Source of the DNA: Arenibacter sp. P308M17
GTDB lineage: Bacteria > Bacteroidota > Bacteroidia > Flavobacteriales > Flavobacteriaceae
Direction of reading: 5' to 3'
Assembly: GCF_003426735.1 (NCBI RefSeq)
Contig: NZ_QVON01000002.1
Span: forward strand, 806,001-870,000
Length of the DNA: 64,000 nt
The notes beneath the pieces are model-generated. The model was given only the letters and a program-made list of their open reading frames with translations, was not told where the DNA came from and made no database searches. Position numbers and translations under genes: made by a program. Below are positions 44,733 through 54,328 of the stretch, one piece after another (the first letter of the stretch is position 1; each line of letters opens with the position of its first letter).

Positions 44733-44807
44733 ATGAACTACCGCGACTAACGGCGTAATAGGTATTGAATCAAGACCACTAGGCTATTGGAACCAAGATA
44801 CAAGACA
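44733..44807 (+). repeat. Interspersed 3'-flank repeat, copy A2
   Basis: 75 bases related to 14136-14211, starting one base after the stop of the DUF4625 gene. The last 35 bases (from GAATCAAGACC to the final ACAAGACA) are almost the same; the hairpin part differs. Confidence 0.7.
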
Positions 44808-44905
44808 GAGAATATTATCTAGGTATTGTCTTGACCAATAGCACATATAACATAAGCGTTTATTACAATCTTGATGTTGGTATAGTAATGGATTAATTAC
44901 ATAAA

Positions 44906-44945
44906 AGCAGTGCCGGAAAGCAAATGTCGGCACTGCTATTTTTTA
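44906..44945. terminator. Bidirectional rho-independent terminator
   Basis: AGCAGTGCCG (44906-44915) pairs perfectly with CGGCACTGCT (44928-44937) over 10 bases with a 12-base loop. On the plus strand ATTTTTTATTT follows; on the minus strand TTTTAT follows. It ends both the receptor operon and the microprotein gene. Confidence 0.85.
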
Positions 44946-45038
44946 TTTAATTGGAGAAACATAGGCTAAGCTAAGTGCCAAACCAAGCAGAAAAAAACCT
45001 GCCACAAACATTCCCTTTTCACCATCCATATTCCCCAT
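44943..45038 (-). CDS. 31-residue membrane microprotein
   Basis: On the minus strand an ATG at 45038 opens MGNMDGEKGMFVAG, then a hydrophobic stretch FFLLGLALSLAYV and the end SPIK before the TAA at 44943. The result is a short cytoplasmic N-terminus and one membrane helix. The strong terminator hairpin begins 5 bases after the stop, which is expected for a true gene. I know of several families of such 30-residue Bacteroidota membrane peptides but cannot assign one. An in-frame Met at residue 4 could also be the start. Confidence 0.55.
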   Translation of the reverse strand: MGNMDGEKGMFVAGFFLLGLALSLAYVSPIK

Positions 45039-45307
45039 TTCCAAATAATCACATTTTCAAAATTTTCAAATCACCTCATTTTCACATTTTTAAATTGTTA
45101 CATTATCAAAATTTCAATTATTCTAACACTTTATTTGAAATTTAAATAAGAAATCAATAATAAAGTTAATATATGATGTAAATCACGTAATATATAGGAA
45201 GTCCAATACCCTCAAAATGGGTTTATTTGTACAAGTGTTCTGTGAATTTCATTCAGGAATTCCTTACAGTCCATCTAATCTACTACAACCAAAAAATATT
45301 CATTGAA

Positions 45308-47548
45308 ATGAAACAACGCTTTCGAAATTTATCATGGATTGTTCTCCTGGTGGGCATATCCTGTTCAGAGGCCCCAAAAGGGGAAACCGCTACAAAATCA
45401 TTGCCCGTTTATAAGGATGTGCCCTATCTGCAGGATTATAGCATTAAATACGACAAACAAAGGGAGGATTTGGTGCTCTTCGAAGCTTTTATGGATCGTA
45501 ATAAGGTTATCCAAGCCTCCTCATCGGACGGGATCTTACGTACCCATGATGGACAGTTCCTCTACCCCGGCGTCCTTTTACAGGATAAAACATACCGCCC
45601 TATTGCCGATAAGAATATCTCTTCAATGACCACCTTTCAGGACCAATTTGTCTACTTGGACGACAGGGCGGTACTCAGCAACGCCTGGGCAGGTAGCCTA
45701 TACCTAAAGCACAACCTTCCCCAAGCGAATATGTTTGCTGCAGGAAATGATTTTGATTTCCTGATAAGCGAAGGACAATTGTTGCAATATGTTTCCAAAA
45801 ATAATAAGGGTTGGCAGGGTGCCATGCCCAAGGGTATGGCCATAGCCATCAAATTCGACAAAAAGACCAACTCCTTCTGGATTTTGGGAGAAAAATCCGT
45901 TACCACCTTCAACCCTAAGGATAAAACCCTAAAAACCTTTTATGAAGGAAGTAATTTTACCTCCTTCGCCCTTTTGGACAATATATTAATAGTGACCACC
46001 TTGGATGGGTATTTCGAAGTGGATGCCACTTCCGGAAAACAGATTGGTGAAAAAAAGACCAAATTACCATGGACTGAAATTAACTATGTAGGGCAAATTA
46101 ATGGAAATCTCTGGTTCGGATCCACCAAAGGGGCATTTATGCTGAAAGACGATGGCAAATTCAATTACTATTATGGAAAACGTTGGCTGCCGGACAACAA
46201 TGTTAAACATATATCCAAAGGTACAGACGGTTCTATTCTGATGGTGACGGACAAGGGCCTTGGACAAATAGTATATGAAGAAATGACGCTTTTTGACAAG
46301 GCACAATATTATGAAAAACAGGTACGGGACAGACATATTAGACTAGGGTTCAATGCCACACTTGTGGATATGGAAAGTGGTAATTTTGATACGGGCCGAC
46401 TTTCAGATTCCGATAACGACGGACTATGGACTACTATGTACCTGGCAGGAGAGGTTTTTCGCTATGCAGTGACCAAATCCGAAGACGCCCTTCAAAACTG
46501 TAGGGAATCTATGGACGCCATGGAAAGGTTGTTCAGTATCAATCCCGTTCCAGGATTTCCCTCCAGGTCCTTTGAGCGTAGTGGTTATATAGAAAGATTG
46601 GGAGATCCTGAAAGGTGGCAGCATACCAATGACCCCGAATGGGATTGGAAATCTACCACTAGTAGCGATGAGGCCATCGGGCATATCTTTGCCTATGGAG
46701 TCATGGCCGAATTAATGGACAACGATCTGAAAGATCGCGCTATTGTTCTTATAGACACCCTCATGAGCCATATTGTACGAAATGATATGTATATGGTAGA
46801 TTTTGATGGCAAACCTACCACATGGGGCCGTTGGAACCCGGAATATGTTAATGCAAGACCCAAGATGGTAGGGGATCGTAAAATAAATGCCTCCAATATT
46901 ATAGGCATGCTACAAACGGCCTATCATTTTACAGGAAAGGAAAAATACAAGGAAAAAGCCTTCGACCTAATGGATAACCATGGCTATCTCGACAATCTAA
47001 TGTGGCCCATGGAGAAAGTGGCCAAGGCCCCGGATGATGCGGATGACTGGAGCAAAATGCTATCCGAATCCTGGAACCATTCCGATGATGAAATGTATTT
47101 TGTAGGGTATTGGGGACTTTATAGATATGCCTTTAACGACACCCTAAAAACCAAATTTAAAGAAGCCATCATTGACCATTGGGAAATTGAACGCCCTGAA
47201 AAAGAGGGTGCCTGGAATATTATGACCGCCCTCACCGGGACTGGGGAATTCGACTTGGAAGAAGCGGCCTGGTACCTTAGGGAACACCCAATGGACATGG
47301 TAGCTTGGGAGGTACTGAACAGTCATAGAAAAGACATTACTTTTATAGCACCAAATTTTAGGGAACAGACAACTAAAGAGGTATTGCCTCCTGATGAGCG
47401 CCGGGTACAAAGGCATAACGCCAACATGTTTACCCTGGATGGGGGTAGAAATGGTACGGAAGAATACTCTGCAGGGGATATCTGGCTATTGCCCTATTGG
47501 ATGGGCAGGTACCTAGGGGTTATAAGTGCCCCTCAAAATAAGGATTGA
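45308..47548 (+). CDS. Secreted lipoprotein: propeller-like N-half, alpha/alpha-barrel-like C-half
   Basis: From the ATG at 45308 the protein has 746 residues with a lipobox (GISC, Cys19). Residues 30-330 show the short Trp/Gly strand repeats of a sensor-type propeller (LWFGSTKGAFMLKDDGKF). Residues 340-735 are helical with aromatic-rich repeats, for example TTMYLAGEVFRYAVT, SSDEAIGHIFAYGVMAELM and DDEMYFVGYWGLYRYA, as in an (alpha/alpha)6 toroid of glycoside hydrolases and lyases. Acidic residues lie in these repeats, but no catalytic motif is recognised. The protein at 49133-51262 is a clear paralogue. Confidence 0.75.
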   Translation: MKQRFRNLSWIVLLVGISCSEAPKGETATKSLPVYKDVPYLQDYSIKYDKQREDLVLFEAFMDRNKVIQASSSDGILRTHDGQFLYPGVLLQDKTYRPIADKNISSMTTFQDQFVYLDDRAVLSNAWAGSLYLKHNLPQANMFAAGNDFDFLISEGQLLQYVSKNNKGWQGAMPKGMAIAIKFDKKTNSFWILGEKSVTTFNPKDKTLKTFYEGSNFTSFALLDNILIVTTLDGYFEVDATSGKQIGEKKTKLPWTEINYVGQINGNLWFGSTKGAFMLKDDGKFNYYYGKRWLPDNNVKHISKGTDGSILMVTDKGLGQIVYEEMTLFDKAQYYEKQVRDRHIRLGFNATLVDMESGNFDTGRLSDSDNDGLWTTMYLAGEVFRYAVTKSEDALQNCRESMDAMERLFSINPVPGFPSRSFERSGYIERLGDPERWQHTNDPEWDWKSTTSSDEAIGHIFAYGVMAELMDNDLKDRAIVLIDTLMSHIVRNDMYMVDFDGKPTTWGRWNPEYVNARPKMVGDRKINASNIIGMLQTAYHFTGKEKYKEKAFDLMDNHGYLDNLMWPMEKVAKAPDDADDWSKMLSESWNHSDDEMYFVGYWGLYRYAFNDTLKTKFKEAIIDHWEIERPEKEGAWNIMTALTGTGEFDLEEAAWYLREHPMDMVAWEVLNSHRKDITFIAPNFREQTTKEVLPPDERRVQRHNANMFTLDGGRNGTEEYSAGDIWLLPYWMGRYLGVISAPQNKD

Positions 47549-47616
47549 AATTTGAATATAAAGAGAACAACCTCTGGGCAGGCCCACGAGGCATCATGCA
47601 AAAAACCTGAAAAACA

Positions 47617-47690
47617 TTTCGACGCCCGCCTGAACGGATACGGACGGGCCTGTCTGCCAACAAAGGCTGGCAAGCGTTGGAGCATTTTAA
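47617..47690. repeat. CCCGCC-type intergenic repeat, copy C5
   Basis: CGACGCCCGCCTGAACGGAT, then ACGGACGGGCCTGTCTGCC and GCTGGCAAGC. Related to 18620-18735 and the other members; it lies between two genes of the propeller cluster. Confidence 0.55.
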
Positions 47691-47727
47691 ATCTCACTTA
47701 GTGAGTAATAACGACCCAAGTAATAGT

Positions 47728-49122
47728 ATGGACAACAAGAGAAAACTAATGAATTTAAATTTAGAATGTAGACCAATGCTCCTTCTCTTCATTACACCCA
47801 TACTTTTTAGTGCCTGTGGACAAGACAATTATAAAATGGAAAGACAAATTACCCAAGATCTTACTTATAACCATGACCTGGACAATAATGACAATTTTTC
47901 CCCAGATGATGAATGGCTGGTGTATGACACCAGAACCGAGGAAGGAGGTATTGGGGCAAATAGTAAAATTGAAAAGGTGCATGTCAAGACCGGCGAAAAG
48001 GTAGTTTTGTACGAACTACAACAAAACAGGGCCTACGGTCCCGGGGTAGGAGCCGTAAGTTATAACCACACCAACAACGAAGTGGTTTTTATACATGGGT
48101 TATTGAATTGCTCCCTGGACAAACCCTATGAGCAATGGAGGAGGACCGGAGTAATAATCAAGGATGAACAACCTGGAAAGCCCATTTTTATGGATGCGAG
48201 GGATATATCCTTTCCATTTACAGTTGGGGCCCTGCGCGGGGGGACCCATAGGCATGAATTTAGTGGTGACGGAAAATGGATAGGCTTTACCTATAATGAT
48301 GCCATAATGAAGAAACTTGAAGATTCCACTGGCCTTTCCCATAATCTTAGAACCATAGGGGTGTCTGTTATGCATCACCCGGTAACCGTGCCCGAATCCC
48401 ATGGCGGGGAGAATTTTTCAGGGGAATGGTTCAGTGCGTTAGTCGTAAAAGTAGTACCGGAACCGGTGCCAGGTTCCGATGAAATTCTTAAGGCGGCGGG
48501 AGACAGCTGGGTAGGACGCGTAGGTTACCTAAAATCCGATGGAGCTACCCAAAGGGCAAGGGCCTTTATAGGCGCTACCCTAAATAATGAAGGAGAACAG
48601 GTAGATGAGGTCTATATAGTGGATATTCCTGAGGATATTACCGTTCAGGGCGATACTCCCCTAGAAGGTACGGAGACAAGCCTGCCCTCCCCGCCCAAAG
48701 GAACCCGCCAACGTAGGCTGACCTTTACTGCCAATAGCAAATACCCAGGTTGCGAAGGTATTGTGCGCTCCTCATATGAAGGAAGCATTCTTGCCTATCT
48801 GGCCAAAGATGACCATAACATTAAACAAATATTTACCATCTCACCATGGGGAGGCCAGGCCATACAGCGAACTTTCCATGACTCGGACGTACAAGGTCAT
48901 TTTCGTTGGCATCCCAAAGAGCATAGCCTGGTATACGTATGGCAAAATTCCCTGATAGGTCTGAGCATTGAAGATGGCAAAAGTACGATCTTGACCAAGC
49001 CTTCCCAAAATCCGCCAAAAAATCCGGTGTGGTCCCACGACGGACGTAAAATAGCCTACAACCGCATAGTTTCCGAAAACGGAAATACACCTACCATGCA
49101 AATTTTTGTCATCGACCTTTAA
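47728..49122 (+). CDS. DUF3748 (YidR-like) beta-propeller lipoprotein
   Basis: The frame is long (481 codons from 47677); likely starts are 47728 or 47749, after which a signal peptide with lipobox FSAC follows. The mature part has TolB-like propeller repeats: FSPDDEWLVYDTR, FSGDGKWIGFTYND, WHPKEHSLVYVW and WSHDGRKIAYNR. The GGTHRHEFSGDG and HHPVTVPESHGG steps fit the DUF3748 family. E. coli YidR is of unknown function. It lies between the two paralogous propeller-toroid genes, with only 10 bases to the next, so they probably form one operon and act on one substrate. Confidence 0.8.
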   Translation: MDNKRKLMNLNLECRPMLLLFITPILFSACGQDNYKMERQITQDLTYNHDLDNNDNFSPDDEWLVYDTRTEEGGIGANSKIEKVHVKTGEKVVLYELQQNRAYGPGVGAVSYNHTNNEVVFIHGLLNCSLDKPYEQWRRTGVIIKDEQPGKPIFMDARDISFPFTVGALRGGTHRHEFSGDGKWIGFTYNDAIMKKLEDSTGLSHNLRTIGVSVMHHPVTVPESHGGENFSGEWFSALVVKVVPEPVPGSDEILKAAGDSWVGRVGYLKSDGATQRARAFIGATLNNEGEQVDEVYIVDIPEDITVQGDTPLEGTETSLPSPPKGTRQRRLTFTANSKYPGCEGIVRSSYEGSILAYLAKDDHNIKQIFTISPWGGQAIQRTFHDSDVQGHFRWHPKEHSLVYVWQNSLIGLSIEDGKSTILTKPSQNPPKNPVWSHDGRKIAYNRIVSENGNTPTMQIFVIDL

Positions 49123-49132
49123 ATGCTACAAT

Positions 49133-51262
49133 ATGCATAGAATCCTATTTTCAATGAGCGTAATTCTTTATTTTTCCTCTGGAATCTGCGCACAGGAAAC
49201 CGTATTTTACCAGGATGTTGCCCTAATCAATGGTATTTCCGAAGGACTTCCCAAAGGCAGTATCGATAAAATATTAATAGTGGACAATGCCCCAATGGCT
49301 ACTTCCTCTTCGGGACAATTTGAATGGAGGAATTCCAAATGGATCTCCAACAATAAAAAAGGTTCGCCTACTACCCTACCTAATTTTAAGGGAATACCAA
49401 AGGAGGCAGGTAAGGTACTTAGTACAATACATTATAGGAATACCACCTATGTGGGATGTGAAAATGGACTGTATAAAAAATTGGACAACAACAAATGGAA
49501 ACAGGAACTGCCCTACGATATAAATTATAGTTGGGCCCTAAAAGAGGTAGCTGCACTAACAGTGGATTCAAAAGACCGATTGTGGTTCGGTGCCAAACAA
49601 GGTATAGGCCGTTTGGAGAAAGGCGAATGGAAGCTATTTACCGGAAGGGAAGGGGTACCCTACAATCATTTCACCTGTGCTTCGCCCGGTTCAAAAGGTA
49701 TGGTTTGGTTCGGTACTGAAAATGGGGCCTTCAGGGTAGACGATAATGTTTTTTTCTATAGGGCCAACCGCAGGTGGTTACCGGATAACCATGTAAACGC
49801 TATTGCCATTGATTCTTGTGGCACAGCCTGGATCGCCACCAGAAACGGCCTGGCCAAAATCGTTTCCCAGGAAATGACCTATACCGAAAAAGCGGCTTAT
49901 TTCACAAAACAGGTAGAGGAAAGACATAACAGGATGGGATTTATCTGCCAAAATGATCTGAAAGAACAGTTCAATATAAACACCAATCAATTGGCCATTT
50001 CAGATAACGATGGGGAATATACCGCCATGTACGGGGCCGCACAGGCTTTCCGATACGCCATTACCAAAGATCCTGAGGCCAGGGAACTGGCCAATAGAAG
50101 CTTTTATGCCTTGAAGTGGCTGGTAGACATTACCCATGAACCAGGATTCCCTGCAAGGGTAATCATTCCTGTGGATTGGCATGAACCTGTTAATGAACAA
50201 TACAGCAGGGAATACAATAGTAGGAATCAAAAAAACGACCCCTTCTGGAAAGATATCTTTCCTCGTTTTCCCCTTAGTGAGGACGGGAATTATAGGTGGA
50301 AATGCGATACCAGCTCCGATGAATTGGCCGGCCACTATTTTTATTATGGTATTTACCATGATTTGGTTGCGGAGACCAAGGAAGAAAGAGAAGCCGTTAA
50401 ACAAGTGGTTGCGGACATTACCGATCACCTGATTCGCCATGGTTTCAAATTAGTGGACTATGACGGGAAACCAACCCGTTGGGGGAGTTTTGATCCGGAT
50501 TATTTCAATTCCATTTGGGGCTGGGATCAACGCGGTTTAAATGCCATGATGATGCTTTCCTTTTTAAATGTGGCCTCCCATGTAACTGGAGACACCAAAT
50601 ATGAAGAAGTGGCCGAAAAGCTTCGGGAAGAGGAAAACTACGATATCTACGCCATGCATGCCAAAGAATTTTTTCCTCCGGAAAATGCGGTACCCTGGGA
50701 CAATAATCTGGGCCTTATGAGTCTGTACGGCCTCATCAATTATGAAAAAAATCCGGAGAGGCAGATTATGTACCGTATTGCCCTAGAGAACGCCTGGTTA
50801 CATATCAGTAAGCAAAAAAATGCCTTTTGGGACGGACTCTATGGTGCCATGGCCGGTTTTTTTACCCAAAAGGTGGACGAAGGTTTTTTTAAGCCCGAGG
50901 AACTATTTGTTGAAAATCCTTTATTTGCAAAGGCCTGTATTGACAGGTACTACGAAAGCAGCTTGGACAACCGCTACATGACGGAAACCTTACAGCGAAT
51001 TCCATTGGATCTAATAGGCTATGATATGGACAACACCCACCGACTTGATATTTTACTGGACCCTACACCGGGCCAGGCCAAAGGTATGGGCTGGGGCAAT
51101 GATACCTATGCCTTGCCAATAGACGAAAGGGGTCATGTAAGATTGGACCGTGATGCCACTGTTCTCCACGATAATGAAGGTAATGGATATGCGGAGCACG
51201 AAGGCACCTTTTACCTCCTACCCTACTATCTGGCCGCCTACCATAAGCTAATTAAGCAATAG
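49133..51262 (+). CDS. Secreted propeller/alpha-barrel protein, paralogue of 45308-47548
   Basis: From the ATG at 49133 the protein has 709 residues with a signal peptide ending at ICAQ, so it is secreted but not lipidated. Propeller repeats with LWFGAKQGIGRLEKGEWKLF and VWFGTENGAFRVDDN occupy about 30-260. The C-half holds EYTAMYGAAQAFRYAIT, SSDELAGHYFYYGIYHDLV and NNLGLMSLYGLIN, matching the paralogue at equivalent places. The link RWLPDNHVNAI and QEMTYTEKAAYF(T)KQVEERH is shared. No catalytic residues can be named. The GDPD gene is next. Confidence 0.75.
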   Translation: MHRILFSMSVILYFSSGICAQETVFYQDVALINGISEGLPKGSIDKILIVDNAPMATSSSGQFEWRNSKWISNNKKGSPTTLPNFKGIPKEAGKVLSTIHYRNTTYVGCENGLYKKLDNNKWKQELPYDINYSWALKEVAALTVDSKDRLWFGAKQGIGRLEKGEWKLFTGREGVPYNHFTCASPGSKGMVWFGTENGAFRVDDNVFFYRANRRWLPDNHVNAIAIDSCGTAWIATRNGLAKIVSQEMTYTEKAAYFTKQVEERHNRMGFICQNDLKEQFNINTNQLAISDNDGEYTAMYGAAQAFRYAITKDPEARELANRSFYALKWLVDITHEPGFPARVIIPVDWHEPVNEQYSREYNSRNQKNDPFWKDIFPRFPLSEDGNYRWKCDTSSDELAGHYFYYGIYHDLVAETKEEREAVKQVVADITDHLIRHGFKLVDYDGKPTRWGSFDPDYFNSIWGWDQRGLNAMMMLSFLNVASHVTGDTKYEEVAEKLREEENYDIYAMHAKEFFPPENAVPWDNNLGLMSLYGLINYEKNPERQIMYRIALENAWLHISKQKNAFWDGLYGAMAGFFTQKVDEGFFKPEELFVENPLFAKACIDRYYESSLDNRYMTETLQRIPLDLIGYDMDNTHRLDILLDPTPGQAKGMGWGNDTYALPIDERGHVRLDRDATVLHDNEGNGYAEHEGTFYLLPYYLAAYHKLIKQ

Positions 51263-51284
51263 GACACAATGGTACATTCCTGAA

Positions 51285-52133
51285 ATGCTTTCAATAAAAA
51301 ATCAAATGTGTGGATATTCTAAAATAATAGGGTTTATTTTCCTTTTATTCCTAGGTAGTGGCCATGCACAAAATGGACCGTTCAAACCTAAAAATGGCAA
51401 CACCTATGTTATAGCCCACAGAGGTGAGCATAACGGAATTCCTGAAAATTCGCTGGCAGCATATCGGAAAGCCATAGATTTGGGGTGCGATTATATAGAA
51501 ATTGATGTCAGGACCACCAAGGACAGGAAATTTGTAAGTGTACATAACGCAACCATAGACGCCTATGTTATCGGAAAAACCGGAAAGGTGGCCGATTTTA
51601 CCTTGTCCCAATTACATGGCATGGATATAGGCATCAAATTAGGGGAAAAGTGGAGAAATACCAAAATTCCTACCTTTGAAGAAATCCTAGCGCTTTGCCA
51701 AGGAAAAATAGGAATCTATCTGGACCTAAAGGAAGCGGATCCCAAAGACTTGATCCCGTTCATTAAAAAATATGGGATGGAAGATGCCATTGTTTGGTAC
51801 CTTCCTGCCAGCGCCCATAATGAACTAATTTCCATAAAGACCAACTGTCCGGAATGCCTTATAATGCCCGATCCCGGCAACAAAAGGAATATAAGGAAAG
51901 TGTTTAAAGACTATGCCCCCAAATATATGGCTTCGGACATGGGCAATATTTCTAAATCCTTTGTTAAGCAAATACATTCCAAAGAAGTCAAGGTCTTTGT
52001 AGACGATAATGGGGACGATCCCAAGAAATGGCATCAGAAATGGCAAAAATTACTTGATCTTGGGGTGGACGGTATTCAAACCGACCAGCCGCAAGCCCTG
52101 ATAGAATTTATTTTAACTACAAAAAACCAATAG
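51285..52133 (+). CDS. Secreted glycerophosphodiester phosphodiesterase
   Basis: The 282-residue protein begins with a signal peptide (cut after GHA). It has the GDPD motifs AHRGEHNGIPENS with the first catalytic His near 45, YIEIDVRTTKD for the calcium site, and VHNATIDAY for the second His. The usual HDxT is changed to HNAT. It splits glycerophosphodiesters to glycerol-3-phosphate and an alcohol in the periplasm. It follows the propeller gene after 22 bases and is probably the last gene of that operon. Confidence 0.9.
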   Translation: MLSIKNQMCGYSKIIGFIFLLFLGSGHAQNGPFKPKNGNTYVIAHRGEHNGIPENSLAAYRKAIDLGCDYIEIDVRTTKDRKFVSVHNATIDAYVIGKTGKVADFTLSQLHGMDIGIKLGEKWRNTKIPTFEEILALCQGKIGIYLDLKEADPKDLIPFIKKYGMEDAIVWYLPASAHNELISIKTNCPECLIMPDPGNKRNIRKVFKDYAPKYMASDMGNISKSFVKQIHSKEVKVFVDDNGDDPKKWHQKWQKLLDLGVDGIQTDQPQALIEFILTTKNQ

Positions 52134-52139
52134 CCCCAA

Positions 52140-52598
52140 TCAATTACAGCCCTCTTTTCTTCTTGTATCGATCAAATATATAATCTTCCAAAGGCCTTGG
52201 TCATTAAACAGTTGAAAAGAATTTACCCCACAATGGCTAAAGTTATCGTTTACCCAAAACTCATAGCTGGTCCATGCATTGGCCATAGGACCATCTATTT
52301 GGATATTATAGGTCCGTATCCTTTCTTCAAATTTGGTAGTGGAGGGAATGGATACGATCGATTTTAAAAATTGATGAAAATTTTCTGTTTTAACCTGCTC
52401 TGAACCCTCGGTATTTTTTACAATGGTCTGTAAAACAATATCCTCGGACACTATTTTTTTGATGGCCGTTGAATCTTGTTGGTGAAACGCCTTAAAAAAA
52501 GAATCAATTGTATTTTTGACCATCTCCTCTCCTCCATTTTGCGCCTCTATCCCAAACGCCAAAAACAACATAAAACAAGTGACAACAATTTTGTTCAT
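52140..52598 (-). CDS. Secreted NTF2-like (SnoaL-type) protein
   Basis: The 152-residue protein has a signal peptide (cut after IEAQ) and the NTF2 fold pattern: FFKAFHQQDSTAIKKIVSEDIVLQTI, a middle helix and WTSYEFWVNDNF, then SFQLFNDQGLWKIIYLIDTR. Such proteins are binding or enzyme folds of varied use, and no function is given. It is convergent with the GDPD gene, with 6 bases between the stops. Confidence 0.85.
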   Translation of the reverse strand: MNKIVVTCFMLFLAFGIEAQNGGEEMVKNTIDSFFKAFHQQDSTAIKKIVSEDIVLQTIVKNTEGSEQVKTENFHQFLKSIVSIPSTTKFEERIRTYNIQIDGPMANAWTSYEFWVNDNFSHCGVNSFQLFNDQGLWKIIYLIDTRRKEGCN

Positions 52599-52720
52599 GA
52601 TATATGGATCGAAGCATCCATAAAAATAATCAAAAAAAATAAAAACATCGGAACTAACGATGGTAAGGTTGACGATTTTTGGAACAAATCATTACTTTTA
52701 TCCCATCAAAAACATAATAG

Positions 52721-53539
52721 ATGTCCACTGCCAAAAAAGAATACAAAAGAATTACCGTAAAATCTCTCGTGGATATGAAAAAAAACGAAGAGAAAATATC
52801 CATGTTGACGGCTTATGATTATTCTATGGCCAAAATTGTAGATGCCGCCAACGTAGATGTAATATTGGTGGGCGACTCTGCCAGCAATGTCATGGCCGGA
52901 CATGAAACTACCCTGCCCATTACCTTGGACCAGATGATCTATCATGCCTCCTCGGTAATACGTGCCGTAAACCGTGCCCTAGTGGTCGTAGACATCCCTT
53001 TCGGAAGTTATCAAAGCGATCCCAAAGAGGCATTGCGCTCCGCTATCCGAATCATGAAAGAAAGTGGTGCCCATGCCGTAAAGGTCGAGGGTGGACAGGA
53101 AATAAAGGAATCTGTAAAAAGAATTCTAAATGCCGGCATCCCCGTAATGGGACATTTGGGCCTAACCCCTCAATCCATTTATAAATTTGGCACCTATACC
53201 GTAAGGGCAAAAGAAGATGAGGAAGCTCATAAACTCATTGAAGACGCCAAACTTTTGGAGAAAATGGGTTGTTTTGCCATAGTTCTTGAAAAAATCCCGG
53301 CCAAATTGGCCAAAGAAGTAGCAGAAAGTGTCTCCATTCCCATTATTGGCATTGGGGCAGGTAATGGTGTAGATGGCCAGGTATTGGTAATTCACGATCT
53401 TTTGGGGATAACCCAGGAATTCAATCCAAGATTCTTGAGAAGATACCTCAACCTATATGAGGAAATGGGCAATGCCATTTCCAAATATGTGGACGATGTA
53501 AAGACGAGGGACTTCCCAAGCGACGAAGAACAATACTAA
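52721..53539 (+). CDS. panB: 3-methyl-2-oxobutanoate hydroxymethyltransferase
   Basis: The 272-residue protein is a full-length Pan[27 protein letters not shown] (metal-binding Asp), [17 protein letters not shown] and IPIIGIGAG are the family steps in the right order. It makes ketopantoate from 3-methyl-2-oxobutanoate in the pantothenate and CoA pathway. A TACTTTTA sequence at 52693-52700 is a possible -10. The RluA-type gene follows after 83 bases. Confidence 0.95.
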   Translation: MSTAKKEYKRITVKSLVDMKKNEEKISMLTAYDYSMAKIVDAANVDVILVGDSASNVMAGHETTLPITLDQMIYHASSVIRAVNRALVVVDIPFGSYQSDPKEALRSAIRIMKESGAHAVKVEGGQEIKESVKRILNAGIPVMGHLGLTPQSIYKFGTYTVRAKEDEEAHKLIEDAKLLEKMGCFAIVLEKIPAKLAKEVAESVSIPIIGIGAGNGVDGQVLVIHDLLGITQEFNPRFLRRYLNLYEEMGNAISKYVDDVKTRDFPSDEEQY

Positions 53540-53622
53540 AGACCGTACACAATTATCCCTACATAATACCGACCATTGTAGTGCACGGATAATCGATGAA
53601 CTAGATAATAAATTCTATAAAA

Positions 53623-54321
53623 GTGTCCCTAAAAACAATTTCTACCCCTGAGAATCTTCAGGTCCTATACGAGGATAACCACCTTATCGCCATTAATAAA
53701 AGGGCCGGTGATATTGTACAGGGCGATAAGACCGGGGACACTCCCCTGAGCGAGGTTGTAAAACGGTATATTAAAACAAAACACAACAAACCGGGAAACG
53801 TATATTTAGGAGTGGCGCACCGCTTGGACAGACCTACAACAGGTATTGTGGTCTTTGCCAAAACCTCAAAAGCCCTGCCCAGGCTCAACAAATTGTTTGC
53901 CGAAAAAGATGCCCAAAAAACATATTGGGCGGTAGTGAACAAAATTCCCGACAAAGAAGCGGACACTTTGATCCATTGGATGAAACGCAATCCCAAACAA
54001 AATAAATCCTACAGTCACAAAAATGAGGTTCCAGATAGTAAGAAAGCTGTTTTGGACTATAAGGTCATAAAGCAATTGGATCGTTATTTTTTATTGGAGA
54101 TCGATTTAAAAACCGGGCGGCACCACCAAATAAGGGCACAATTGGCAGCCATTGGGTGTACCATAAAAGGGGACTTAAAATACGGCTCGGACCGGAGCAA
54201 TAAGGACGGAAGCATACATTTGCATGCTAGAAGCCTTACATTTATACATCCCGTTAGCAAAGAATTGTTACAACTTATGGCCCCACCCCCAAAGGATCCC
54301 GTTTGGAATGCCTGTTTGTGA
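53623..54321 (+). CDS. RluA-family pseudouridine synthase
   Basis: The start is GTG at 53623 (232 residues). The catalytic motif HRLDR has Asp69, followed by PTTGIVVFAKT. KTYWAVV, LKTGRHHQIRAQLA and LHARSLTF complete the family. It lacks an S4 domain, so it is an RluA/RluC-type or TruC-like small enzyme that isomerises uridine in rRNA or tRNA. It is followed after 7 bases by repeat B2. Confidence 0.92.
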   Translation: MSLKTISTPENLQVLYEDNHLIAINKRAGDIVQGDKTGDTPLSEVVKRYIKTKHNKPGNVYLGVAHRLDRPTTGIVVFAKTSKALPRLNKLFAEKDAQKTYWAVVNKIPDKEADTLIHWMKRNPKQNKSYSHKNEVPDSKKAVLDYKVIKQLDRYFLLEIDLKTGRHHQIRAQLAAIGCTIKGDLKYGSDRSNKDGSIHLHARSLTFIHPVSKELLQLMAPPPKDPVWNACL

Positions 54322-54328
54322 TTTTCCC

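Larger units (their letters stand above)
44808..45307. other. Spacer with terminator, microprotein and low-complexity tract
   Basis: Apart from the terminator (44906-44945) and the small ORF (44943-45038), I see an AT-rich tract at 45040-45130 with repeated CATTTTCA and CAAAATTTTCAAA units, and beyond it the probable control region of the propeller-protein gene. Confidence 0.5.
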
